Positions 7,219-14,312 are shown, numbered from the stretch's first letter. The stretch is 14,649 bases of DNA from Alphaproteobacteria bacterium (GCA_019241915.1 JAFAWI010000629.1:1-14649), one strand, 5' to 3'. The notes: generated by a model not told the origin, from the letters alone. Made by a program: numbers and translations.

Positions 7219-8519
7219 AGCGTCACCTCCCGGCCGAGATAGACGAGCGCCGCGACAAACAGCGCCCACATCAGCCGGCCGGGCCGGAAGAACTCGAACT
7301 CGGTCAGGTTCTCGATAAACGTGCCGGCGAAGATCGCGGCGCAGAAGGCCACGTGCCCCGCCTCGGGCGCTGTGGCGACCCGCAGCACCCGGTAGCCGGC
7401 AACGAGCCAGACCATCGTCGCGGCGGCGAGGCCGACAACGCCGAGCCCCAGCCAGATCTCCAGCCAGCCGTTATGCGCGTGCGGTGTGTGGAAGCCGACG
7501 AGGTCCCAGATCAGCCGCGCCGAACCATTGGCGTCGCGCCAGAACGCTTCGTAACCGTAGCCGAGCCATGGGTGCCGGGCGATCTCCTCGAGCACCAGCC
7601 GCCAGATGCGGGTGCGGTTGGTGAGGGTCGCGTCGCGCCCCAATGCGGCCAGCGCATCTTGCCAGCCGACAGCGAGCGCGCCGGCAACCGCAAGCCCGGC
7701 GACAAACAGGACAAACGCGGCGGCAATTCCCGCGGCGCTGCGCCGCCGCAGCGCCGCGGCGAGCAGCGCGGCATAAAGCGCTGCGCCCGTAACGACGATC
7801 GGCGTCTTCGACTGCGATGCCGCGACGAGCGCCACACTCGCGACGAGGGCGAACGCGGCAACCCAGCGGGCGCCGTAGCCGCGGCGCAGCGCATAGACCG
7901 CGACGATCAGCGCCTCGGCGCACGCCATGCCGAGGTCGTTCTTGTCGGCGTAGACGCCGCGCCAGGCGTGGGTATAGGCCTCACCCATCATCGTGCCCCA
8001 TCGCGGCACCGCCAGCGCCAACACAATCGATGCGGCCGCGGCGAGTGCGTAGACCTTGACCAACAGCGCCGTCAGCGCCGCGAGGTCGCCGCGCGCGACC
8101 AGGTAGAACCCGAACAGGCTCGACAGCGTCGCGGTGCCGGCGCGGCGCAGCACGATGGCCGGGTCGTCCGCCCAGAATGCGCTGGCGAAAGCAACCGACG
8201 CCAGCAGCAGCACCGGCCAGCCCCAGACGGCCAGCGCGGGCAGTTGCCGCCGCCGGACATAGAAACCGACGGCGAGAAACCCGAGCAGCACGAGGAATTC
8301 GCAAAAATCGTAAATGTTGGAGACGCCCTGGCGCGGCGGCAGCGGCGCCGCAAAATACGAATCGGGCGGCCATATCACGCCGGCGAACAGCACCAGCAGG
8401 ATAAAAACAATCACGGTTTCTGCGAAGCCGGCAGCCGTCGCTGCCGGACCGCGAGTCGAGCGAGATTGCACCGTGCCGAGACCGGTGAGAGGGTAGCCGG
8501 GCGATGCTATGGACGGCAT
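7143..8519 (-). CDS. O-antigen ligase/ExoQ-type polysaccharide polymerase (Wzy-like)
   Basis: This integral membrane protein (458 residues from the ATG at 8519) has about ten or more hydrophobic helices and the Wzy_C/O-antigen-ligase pattern. It contains WRGVYADKNDLG (186-197), a motif common in ExoQ-like polymerases. A large periplasmic loop with TNRTRIW is followed by WLGYGYEAFW and then the TPHAHNGWLEIWLGLG signature (about 345-360), whose His is part of the conserved H-x-HN motif. It should join repeat units, or ligate glycan to lipid, on the periplasmic face. Its 3' end overlaps the GH10 gene tail to tail by 76 bp. The start is uncertain: the ATG at 8519 overlaps the divergent gene by 16 bp, while a GTG at 8471 would leave a 32-bp gap. 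Residues between these starts are not conserved-looking. Confidence 0.85.
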   Translation of the reverse strand: MPSIASPGYPLTGLGTVQSRSTRGPAATAAGFAETVIVFILLVLFAGVIWPPDSYFAAPLPPRQGVSNIYDFCEFLVLLGFLAVGFYVRRRQLPALAVWGWPVLLLASVAFASAFWADDPAIVLRRAGTATLSSLFGFYLVARGDLAALTALLVKVYALAAAASIVLALAVPRWGTMMGEAYTHAWRGVYADKNDLGMACAEALIVAVYALRRGYGARWVAAFALVASVALVAASQSKTPIVVTGAALYAALLAAALRRRSAAGIAAAFVLFVAGLAVAGALAVGWQDALAALGRDATLTNRTRIWRLVLEEIARHPWLGYGYEAFWRDANGSARLIWDLVGFHTPHAHNGWLEIWLGLGVVGLAAATMVWLVAGYRVLRVATAPEAGHVAFCAAIFAGTFIENLTEFEFFRPGRLMWALFVAALVYLGREVTLHRAAAARRIAPRPGALRSASAIAR

Positions 8520-9091
8520 GTTCGGCCCTTTTGGCGCTGCTCGCCCTGGCGCCGCCGGCGCTGGCCGACGGCACGGTGCTGCGCGCCTCCGGCTGCGGCG
8601 ACAAGCTGTTTGTCGCGTCCGAGAGAGCCTATTCGGTATTGCGTGCAAGCGAGCACAACGTTGCCGCCGACGGCGAGCGGCTGCTCGGCGATCTCGAGCA
8701 CATCGGCTTCGGCACGTTCTTTGTGCCCCACACCGGGCGGCGGTTTTCGGCGACGGTCGACGAACGCGGCCTCACCAAATCCGAGGTCGACCAGCGCATC
8801 GTCACTGCCTGCCGTGGCGCAAACGCAGCCAACCAGGCGAGCGGCCAAGTCGAGCGGGCGCCCGGCTGCGGCAACAAGATCTTCGTCAATACGGCGCAAG
8901 GCTATGCCGTGCTGGAGCGGCTCGCCGGCGGTCTCGTCTATGTCGGCGACACGCTGAGCGGCGATTTGAACAAGGCCGGCCGCGCCACGGTCAAGGATCG
9001 CCAGACCGGCAGCGAACTCGTCGTCTTTGTCGACGATTTCGCGCTGCCGCGCTCGGCTGCCGCGCGCAAGATCGCTTCCGCCTGCCGCTAG
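8504..9091 (+). CDS. Secreted protein with two 75-residue repeats, function unknown
   Basis: I do not recognise this 195-residue protein. A Sec signal peptide (about residues 1-21, ending PPALA before DG) predicts a periplasmic or outer location. The mature part is a tandem duplication. Residues 30-104 and 121-195 align without gaps at about 35% identity (26 of 75, counted by eye), both starting GCG and ending ACR. Each repeat has one cysteine near its start and one at its end, exactly 72 residues apart (C31/C103 and C122/C194). Shared features include K-x-FV, Y-x-VL, L-x-GDL and a late isoleucine. GAGAGGG lies 10 bases upstream of the ATG (8487-8493). Its place beside a polymerase and a glycosyltransferase suggests a role in glycan export or assembly. 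It does not show a convincing Poly_export or SLBB signature. Confidence 0.75.
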   Translation: MLWTACSALLALLALAPPALADGTVLRASGCGDKLFVASERAYSVLRASEHNVAADGERLLGDLEHIGFGTFFVPHTGRRFSATVDERGLTKSEVDQRIVTACRGANAANQASGQVERAPGCGNKIFVNTAQGYAVLERLAGGLVYVGDTLSGDLNKAGRATVKDRQTGSELVVFVDDFALPRSAAARKIASACR

Positions 9092-9098
9092 CGCGGAA
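9076..9098. terminator. Possible bidirectional terminator hairpin between convergent genes
   Basis: TTCCGC (9076-9081) and GCGGAA (9093-9098) form a 6-bp stem with an 11-base loop that includes the TAG of the + strand gene. It lies at the junction of two convergent genes separated by 11 bp. No strong T-run follows on either strand, so termination is only a possibility. Confidence 0.25.
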
Positions 9099-9102
9099 AG
9101 GC

Positions 9103-10233
9103 TCATGGCGTCATCGCCGGCGCGAGGATGCGGTCGAGCGCGGCGCGCCCGGCCTCGACCGAGAAATGGCGGCGGTAGCGCTCGTAAGCAGCCTCGCCAA
9201 GCGCTGCGGCGGTGTCCGGCTCACGTTCGAGACGCGCGACGATGGCTGGCAGGTCGCGGCCGAAGTCCTTGACCAGCAGTCCCGACTCGCCATCGACGAC
9301 ATAGCCGCGCACGCCGCCGAAATCGCTGGCGACGATCGCCTTGCGGTTGCGCATCAGCCGCAGCATGACACTTTGTCCCGATGCGCCGGTGTCGTGCTTG
9401 AGCGGAACGACGCAGGCCTTGGCGCCGCGCACGTAGAGATCGAACGCCTCGCCCGGCAGGTCGCGCAAGATGGTCACGTTTGGCGGAACGTCGATGTCGT
9501 CGAGCTCGGTGTTGTGCGCCGAGCAGACGATCACTAGACGCTGGGGGAGCGTGCGAAACGCGGCGATCAGCGCCGGGTAGTCGCGGTTGCTGTACCCGCC
9601 GGCGAAATAATAGCTGCCGCTTTCGGGTGCCGCCGGCTCGCGCGGGTCTGGTGCGGCCGGTGCGCCGGGCGGCGCCCAATCGCCGTAGGGCAGGAAATCC
9701 ATCCGCGCCGGGTCGATGCCGAGCCGCGCCTGATAGAGGCCGATCTCCCACTCGCTGAACACGATGTAGCGGTCGCCGCCGCCGTCGAGCCGGCCAAGCG
9801 CGCGAAACAGTGGAAACCAGCGCGGCGAGCGGACATGCCAGCCGAGGCAGAACGAGGTCTCGTACCGCACGAGGTGCAGCCGGCGGAGCAGCTTGACCAA
9901 GTACGAAATCGGCCCAATCGCGATGACCACACGGCACTGCCGCAACCGCCCGAGCGCGCGCACCAGGTCGAGGGACTGTCGCATCAAGCCCCGCAGATGC
10001 GCCCATTTGCTGTGCGCGCGATGAATCTCGTAGTCGCTGAGCTGCAACAGCTCGAAACTGAACCGCTCGGCAATATAGGCGGCCATGTCGGGAAATGCGG
10101 TGCGCCCGGGCTGCACAAGCAGGCGTGCCCCGGCGGGATCGACGGCGACGGTCATGCCGCCGATCGTAGCGCCGCCATCTTTAACATTCGGTACAACGCG
10201 GGTCGTGGGGGTTGGCCCAGCGTCCGCTCGCAT
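9103..10233 (-). CDS. Family GT4-like glycosyltransferase
   Basis: This GT-B-type transferase has 376 residues from the ATG at 10233, or 350 from the ATG at 10155. The C-terminal donor domain starts at SYYFAGGYSNRDYPALIAAF (about 207-226), which corresponds to the glycine-rich first strand of GT4 donor domains. It ends with the usual sugar-nucleotide region ASGQSVMLRLMRNRKAIVAS then GYVVDGESGLLV (about 284-321). The N-terminal half is more divergent and contains a hydrophobic stretch around VVIAIGPISYLVKLL, which may touch the membrane. The upstream ATG has GAGG about six bases before it, but residues 1-26 are low-complexity and the shorter form (MTVAV...) is plausible. It is convergent with the repeat protein and, by context, adds a sugar to the same glycan. 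Confidence 0.8.
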   Translation of the reverse strand: MRADAGPTPTTRVVPNVKDGGATIGGMTVAVDPAGARLLVQPGRTAFPDMAAYIAERFSFELLQLSDYEIHRAHSKWAHLRGLMRQSLDLVRALGRLRQCRVVIAIGPISYLVKLLRRLHLVRYETSFCLGWHVRSPRWFPLFRALGRLDGGGDRYIVFSEWEIGLYQARLGIDPARMDFLPYGDWAPPGAPAAPDPREPAAPESGSYYFAGGYSNRDYPALIAAFRTLPQRLVIVCSAHNTELDDIDVPPNVTILRDLPGEAFDLYVRGAKACVVPLKHDTGASGQSVMLRLMRNRKAIVASDFGGVRGYVVDGESGLLVKDFGRDLPAIVARLEREPDTAAALGEAAYERYRRHFSVEAGRAALDRILAPAMTP

Positions 10234-10353
10234 CGCCGCCTCGGCTTAAGGCCGGCCGCCCTCGCTGCCGACCACCGTCGGATTTGGCAATTTTGATGAA
10301 GCTGAGCGAGCCTTTGCCGAGGAGCCCCGCCGCACGCGGCCCTGGCTACCGGT

Positions 10354-11283
10354 TTACTCCGCGGCGGCGAGGTTCGGCGTCGCCTCCAGCGGCAGGCCGG
10401 GATGGCCGGTCAGCCGTTCGCCTTCTTCCCACATCTCCAGGGCCCGTTTCTTCATCGCCGGCAGCACCTCGGCGATCTTGCCGGTGTCGAGGTCGGCGGC
10501 GACGCCGGGATAGCCGGCGCGGGTGATCATCGCCGGCAGCTTGCCGCTCTCGAACTGTTCGAGCGTCCAGGCCAGCGGGTTCTCGACCAGGGTGCGGTCC
10601 CAGTAGATGCGGTGGTTTTTGTTGCGCGGGCCGTAATGATAGTGGGCGCCGTTCCAGAAATGGTCGAACGCCAACAGCTCGGTCTCTTCGGTGTACTTCT
10701 TGCCCGGCGTGCCGCCGATGTCGGCCAGCACGTGGATCGCGAGGCCGCCGTCGCCCATCGGCAGCCGCCGCATCTCGAGCCCAAAGCGGATGTTGCCGCA
10801 CTCGAAGATGTCGGTTCCGCGGTTATGCTTCACCGTGTTGCGCTTGGTCGCATAAGTCTCGCGCGCGCAGGCCTCGACCTCGGGCAGCACCTGACGCACT
10901 GCGTCGTAGTCGACCGTCTTGGCGATTGCCGGATAGCCGGCACGGTCGAGCATGCGGTCGAGCTTCGACCCGAGCGTCTTGATCGTCCACCCGATCGGGT
11001 TGCCGCAGGCGATCGGGTCCATTTGGTAATGGTTGGTCAGCAGCGCGCCGCCCAGCATCTCGGGTCCGGCCACCGAGAGAGAGTCGTTCTCGGGCCCGTA
11101 ATCGTAGCTCTTCTCGACGTCAAAGCAGTTGAAGCGCAGCAACGTCGTATCCTTGCCGCCGACCTGTGCCCTGACCAGGATCACGACCCCCTGATCGGCA
11201 TGGTCCTGGATGTTCTCGTCCCACAGCTCGTGCCGGACGACAAAGCCGAGACCGCCGGCGGCGAAGGTTTCATGCGCTGGCAT
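10354..11283 (-). CDS. Internally duplicated protein of unknown function
   Basis: This soluble 309-residue protein has no signal peptide or membrane helix, and I do not recognise the family with certainty. It contains two related halves. The first runs from about residue 33 to 144, the second from about 182 to 285. Paired landmarks are YGPEN (62-66) with YGPRN (217-221), NP-xx-WT (95-100) with NP-xx-WT (235-240), RAGYP (114-118) with RAGYP (255-259), and VLP (132-134) with VLP (273-275). Conserved acids, histidines and aromatics (for example H214, H216, W229) could form a ligand or metal site; this is inference. The ATG has GGGAGG six bases upstream (11290-11295). It is divergent from the aldolase/dehydrogenase genes, so it may serve the same pathway as an enzyme or substrate-binding protein. 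Confidence 0.8.
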   Translation of the reverse strand: MPAHETFAAGGLGFVVRHELWDENIQDHADQGVVILVRAQVGGKDTTLLRFNCFDVEKSYDYGPENDSLSVAGPEMLGGALLTNHYQMDPIACGNPIGWTIKTLGSKLDRMLDRAGYPAIAKTVDYDAVRQVLPEVEACARETYATKRNTVKHNRGTDIFECGNIRFGLEMRRLPMGDGGLAIHVLADIGGTPGKKYTEETELLAFDHFWNGAHYHYGPRNKNHRIYWDRTLVENPLAWTLEQFESGKLPAMITRAGYPGVAADLDTGKIAEVLPAMKKRALEMWEEGERLTGHPGLPLEATPNLAAAE

Positions 11284-11297
11284 CTTGAACCTCCCGT

Positions 11298-11325
11298 TTC
11301 AAAACTCGCTGCGTTTGTCGATAAT
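11298..11325 (+). promoter_or_regulatory. Possible + strand promoter for the aldolase operon
   Basis: TTCAAA (11298-11303) and GATAAT (11320-11325), 16 bp apart, match the -35 and -10 consensus at four and five of six bases. They overlap the - strand promoter candidate, so the two transcription directions may compete or share a regulator. The + transcript would have a leader of about 130 bases. The remaining gap sequence (11348-11452) shows no other element I can support. Confidence 0.3.
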
Positions 11326-11347
11326 ATCACACGGGGTTGTCGCCCAA
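11314..11347 (-). promoter_or_regulatory. Predicted promoter for the duplicated-protein gene
   Basis: On the - strand an extended -10, TGATATTAT, covers 11321-11329. A weak -35, TTGGGC, lies at 11342-11347 with a 15-bp spacer. The block is the most AT-rich stretch of the 181-bp divergent gap. Transcription would begin near 11314, leaving a leader of about 30 bases containing the GGGAGG SD. Confidence 0.4.
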
Positions 11348-11464
11348 GTCGAGCGCCGAGGCTGGAGGCAGCCATGCCGAGGCCGCCGACCTCGCGGCGA
11401 GACGCCACTGGCATCTTACGCCCATGGCGCCGCGCGGCGTCTTCCAGCCCCGAGGAGGATATCG

Positions 11465-12247
11465 ATGGCCGTTCAGCTCGTTTCCGCGACGAAATCGATC
11501 CGCGACCAGGTCAGCACCGAAGAATGGGCGGCGCGCGTCGAATTGGCTGCCGGCCACCGCGTGCTCGCGCATTACGGCGTCAACGACCTGACCTACAACC
11601 ATTTCGGTCTGCGCGTTCCAGGCGAGCCCGACCGCATGCTGATCAAGCGCACCGACTGGATGTTTGGCGAGGTGACTGCATCGTCGCTGCTCAAGGTCGA
11701 CTTCGACGGCAACGTCGTCACCGACACCGATGTCGACCGCATCAAGGGCGGCGCGCTGATCATCCACGCCGGCCTCTTGAAGGCCCGCGCCGACCTCAAC
11801 GCCACACTGCACACCCACACCGTTGCCGGCATGGGCGTCGCCGCGCACAAATTCGGCCTGCTGCCGATCAACCAGCATGCGATCCGCTTTCACGGCGAGA
11901 TCAAGTATCACGCGTTCGAAGGCTTTGAATTCGACGATGAGATGACCCCTAAACTGTTGCGCGACCTTGACGGCGGGCGGTTCATGATCCTGCGCAACCA
12001 CGGCGTTCTGGTCTGCGGCGGCGGTGTCGCCGAGTGCGTCGTCGGCCACCATTTCCTGGAAATGGCCTGCCAGGGCCAGGTCGCCGCGCTCGCGGCAGGC
12101 GAAAGCAACTACACGATCCCCAACCCGCAAGCCGTCGAATACGGCCACAGCCAGTTTCTCGCCGGCGGCAATTTTTTGACCGGCGCCAAGGACTGGGCCG
12201 CCTGCCTCCGCCTCGCCGAACGCCTCGACCCAGGCTACAAGGACTAA
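11465..12247 (+). CDS. Class II aldolase/adducin family protein
   Basis: This 260-residue protein has a strong SD (AGGAGG, 11453-11458, six bases before the ATG). Zinc-binding residues are visible as HTH (H116, H118) and NHG (H179), the three histidine ligands of the class II aldolase fold. The position holding the catalytic glutamate of fuculose-1-phosphate aldolase is within ALIIHAGLLKAR (97-108) and appears to be a histidine (H101). That pattern is typical of the adducin-like branch, so true aldol cleavage is uncertain. EVTASSLLKVD (69-79) is the substrate-loop motif common in this family. It begins a series with an Ldh-type dehydrogenase and a VOC protein, which suggests catabolism of a hydroxy- or keto-acid. 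Reaction and substrate are unknown. Confidence 0.85.
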   Translation: MAVQLVSATKSIRDQVSTEEWAARVELAAGHRVLAHYGVNDLTYNHFGLRVPGEPDRMLIKRTDWMFGEVTASSLLKVDFDGNVVTDTDVDRIKGGALIIHAGLLKARADLNATLHTHTVAGMGVAAHKFGLLPINQHAIRFHGEIKYHAFEGFEFDDEMTPKLLRDLDGGRFMILRNHGVLVCGGGVAECVVGHHFLEMACQGQVAALAAGESNYTIPNPQAVEYGHSQFLAGGNFLTGAKDWAACLRLAERLDPGYKD

Positions 12248-12283
12248 AGGCCATGGCCTTGCGGGCGGCCGCTCCTCCGCAAG
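12247..12283 (+). repeat. Palindrome and hairpin in the aldolase-dehydrogenase gap
   Basis: The 69-bp gap opens with a perfect 14-bp palindrome, AAGGCCATGGCCTT (12247-12260). It overlaps an inverted repeat, CTTGCGG (12258-12264) with CCGCAAG (12277-12283), around a 12-base loop. No T-run follows, so this is not a clear terminator. It may be an RNA-processing structure or an operator. Confidence 0.35.
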
Positions 12284-12316
12284 TCCCGCCTTCGGCAAAC
12301 TTCAGGGGTTTTGCGC

Positions 12317-13378
12317 ATGCCGCTGATCGATCACCATCAACTGCGCCATATTGGGCGGCGCATCTTCGTCGCCGCCGGGAGCAGCGAGGACGAGGCGGCG
12401 ATCGTCGCCGACCACCTGGTCGAGGCCAACCTCAAGGGCCACGACAGCCACGGCGTCGGCATGATCCCCTCGTACCTGCGCAACCTCGCGGGGGGCAAGG
12501 CCGCGGCCAACGAGAAGGGCCGCGTGGTCAGCGACAGCGGCGCGTTTATCGTCTACGACGGGGCGCGCGGCTACGGCCAGATCGTGGCGCGCGAGGCGAC
12601 CCTGCTCGGCATCGCCCGCGCCAAGGAAAACGGCGTCGCGGTGGTGGCGTTGCGCAATGCGCACCACATCGGCCGGGTCGGCACCTATGGCGAGATGTGC
12701 GCGGCCGCGGGTCTGCTGTCGATCTCGTTTGTCAACATCACCGACCAGCGTCCGGCGGTGGCGCCGTGGCGCGGCGGCGACGCGCGGTTCGGCACCAACC
12801 CGGTGACGGTGGCGCTGCCCGGCCCCAGCCCCGACCGGCCGATCGTCGCCGACATGGCGACCAGCCGCATCGCGATGGGCAAGGTGCGGGTCGCGCGCAA
12901 CAAGGGCGAAAAGATCGCCGCCGAGACTCTGCTCGGCCCAGACGGCCAGCCCACCGACGACCCCAACGTCATGTACAAGCGGCCGCGCGGCGCGCTGCTG
13001 ACGTTTGCCGAACACAAGGGATACGCACTGGCCTTCATCTGCGAGATACTGGCGGGTGCGGTCACCGGCAGCGGTACGATGCGGCCCGAGCGGATCGACA
13101 ACGAGTCGGTGACCAATGGCATGCTGCTGATCGTGATCGATCCGGGGCGGATCACCGACCGCGCGTGGCTCGTCGACGAGATCAAGGCGATGACCGACTA
13201 CGTGACCGCCTCGCCGCAGCGCAAGGCCGACGAGCCGGTGCTGATCCCCGGCGACCCGGAGCGGATCATGCGCGAGAAGCGCATCGCGGAAGGCGTTTCG
13301 GTCGACGGCGAGACCTGGCGCGAGATCGTCGAAGCGGCGCGCGGGGTCAATGTTCTGGTCGAGACGCCGGCAAGCTGA
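12317..13378 (+). CDS. Ldh family (malate/L-lactate/ureidoglycolate-type) dehydrogenase
   Basis: This 353-residue cytoplasmic NAD(P)-dependent dehydrogenase belongs to the type-2 malate/L-sulfolactate/ureidoglycolate family, which is unrelated to classical LDH. The motifs occur in the expected order: GHDSHGV (41-47; H45 as probable catalytic base), RNAHHIGRVG (113-122), FGTNP (158-162), the nucleotide-contact segment ADMATS (178-183), and EHKGYAL (232-238). Family members oxidise a 2-hydroxy acid to a 2-keto acid. The ATG at 12317 is preferred over an in-frame TTG six bases upstream; AGGGG (12304-12308) lies eight bases before it. The neighbours are a class II aldolase-like protein and an epimerase-like VOC protein, which fits a hydroxy-acid catabolic route. 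Substrate specificity cannot be read from these motifs. Confidence 0.9.
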   Translation: MPLIDHHQLRHIGRRIFVAAGSSEDEAAIVADHLVEANLKGHDSHGVGMIPSYLRNLAGGKAAANEKGRVVSDSGAFIVYDGARGYGQIVAREATLLGIARAKENGVAVVALRNAHHIGRVGTYGEMCAAAGLLSISFVNITDQRPAVAPWRGGDARFGTNPVTVALPGPSPDRPIVADMATSRIAMGKVRVARNKGEKIAAETLLGPDGQPTDDPNVMYKRPRGALLTFAEHKGYALAFICEILAGAVTGSGTMRPERIDNESVTNGMLLIVIDPGRITDRAWLVDEIKAMTDYVTASPQRKADEPVLIPGDPERIMREKRIAEGVSVDGETWREIVEAARGVNVLVETPAS

Positions 13379-13391
13379 GCGAGGGGATGGA

Positions 13392-13811
13392 ATGAAGATC
13401 AAGCGCATCGAGCATATCGCGGTGGCGGTCGAGAACCTCGAACAGATGGCGGCGCTGCTCGCCGACAAGTTCGGCATCGGTCTCGAATACACCGAGGACC
13501 GGCCGACGACGCGGCTGGCGATGCTGCCGGTCGGCGAGACTTATATCGAGCTGCTGCAGGGCACGACGCCGGATTCGGGCGCGACCAAATGGCTCAAGGA
13601 CAAGGGGCAGAGCCTCTTTCACATCTGCTTCGAGGTCGAGGACATCGACGCGGCGCTCGCCGAGCTGAAGGCGAAGGGGACGCCGCTGCTGAACGAGGAG
13701 CCGGTCATCGGCCACGGCAATTGCCGCATCGCCTTTATCGACCCAAACGCAACCGGCAACCTGCTGTTCGAGCTGGCCGAGATGCCAAAGGACGGCCACG
13801 CCGGGCATTAG
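13392..13811 (+). CDS. VOC family protein, methylmalonyl-CoA epimerase-like
   Basis: This 139-residue protein has two paired beta-alpha-beta-beta-beta (glyoxalase/VOC) modules, the normal length for methylmalonyl-CoA epimerase. Candidate metal ligands are H8 (IEHIAVAV), E53 (YIELLQ), H77 (LFHICFEV) and E127 (LLFELAE), one from each half-barrel edge as expected. Segments such as DIDAALAELKAKG and the IAFIDPNATG loop closely match epimerases, which interconvert (R)- and (S)-methylmalonyl-CoA through an enolate. GAGGGG (13381-13386) is a good SD, and the gene follows the dehydrogenase by 13 bases. No mutase or propionyl-CoA carboxylase is nearby, so a related isomerase or lyase of the hydroxy-acid pathway is possible. 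Confidence 0.85.
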   Translation: MKIKRIEHIAVAVENLEQMAALLADKFGIGLEYTEDRPTTRLAMLPVGETYIELLQGTTPDSGATKWLKDKGQSLFHICFEVEDIDAALAELKAKGTPLLNEEPVIGHGNCRIAFIDPNATGNLLFELAEMPKDGHAGH

Positions 13812-13877
13812 CGGGCCGACGCCATTGTTTTGCCGTCATCGGCGGGCATGTGCCGGCGGCGACAAATTGAGAGTTTG

Positions 13878-14309
13878 ATGCCGGCGAAAATTTATCGCGC
13901 GATGGCCGCCGCCGTCGCCGCACTCTTTCTTGTCTCCTGTACAGACGAAGAGTCGTCACGTTACCCCGCGCCGCGGCGGCCGTTCGGGGTGCGCGAGGCG
14001 CTGCACCCCGGCCACTGGCGCGGGCAGATCGGCACGACGGAGGTCGATTTTACGATCGACCGGGTGATGCCGGGCGCGGTCGCGGTACGCGTCTCCGGGA
14101 CGGTGCTGCGCCAGGCCAACCGGAGCCTGCAAGCGTCGAGCGTGGACAACTACTTCTACGACCGGCCGCGCACCTGCAAAACCTTGGCAGACGGGCGGTC
14201 CTTCGACTGCACGCGCTACAGCGGGATGCATATCGACAATGGTCTCTTGTGCGGCGTGTACGCCACCCCGCAAGAGGTCTATCGCCCGTGCCTGGAGCCG
14301 GTCTCGTAG
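13878..14309 (+). CDS. Small predicted lipoprotein, function unknown
   Basis: I do not recognise the family. The 143-residue product begins with a short basic segment and a hydrophobic helix ending in the lipobox LVSC, so C21 would be lipidated and the protein anchored to a membrane facing the periplasm. After a proline/arginine-rich linker (about 28-36), the mature domain is beta-rich with the GHWRGQIG and DFTIDRV segments. It holds four further cysteines in its last third (in TCKT, FDCT, LLCGV and RPCL), which could form two disulfides. The start at 13878 has only a weak SD (GAGAG); a second ATG eight codons later would still leave a lipobox. It ends three bases before the convergent acetyltransferase gene. 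Confidence 0.65.
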   Translation: MPAKIYRAMAAAVAALFLVSCTDEESSRYPAPRRPFGVREALHPGHWRGQIGTTEVDFTIDRVMPGAVAVRVSGTVLRQANRSLQASSVDNYFYDRPRTCKTLADGRSFDCTRYSGMHIDNGLLCGVYATPQEVYRPCLEPVS

Positions 14310-14312
14310 GGC

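Noticed and set aside
7215..8957. Long + strand open frame (about 580 codons)
   Set aside because: It runs antisense to the O-antigen ligase-like gene and out of frame through the repeat protein. Its composition is charged and repetitive with no recognisable domain, whereas the other frames give membrane helices and a signal peptide.
10234..10353. Possible promoter or terminator in the 120-bp gap between the two - strand genes
   Set aside because: A GGCCGGCC palindrome and scattered short repeats are present, but no hairpin with a T-run and no acceptable -35/-10 pair; nothing here exceeds GC-rich background.
12311..12316. In-frame TTG as start of the dehydrogenase
   Set aside because: An ATG only six bases downstream has better spacing to the AGGGG sequence and gives the usual family N-terminus.
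12302..13492. Long open frame on the - strand (about 396 codons)
   Set aside because: It is a shadow of the Ldh-type dehydrogenase, whose motifs occur in the correct order on the + strand.
13811..13877. Possible terminator or promoter between the epimerase-like and lipoprotein genes
   Set aside because: Only short, interrupted complementary segments and no convincing -35/-10 pair could be found.
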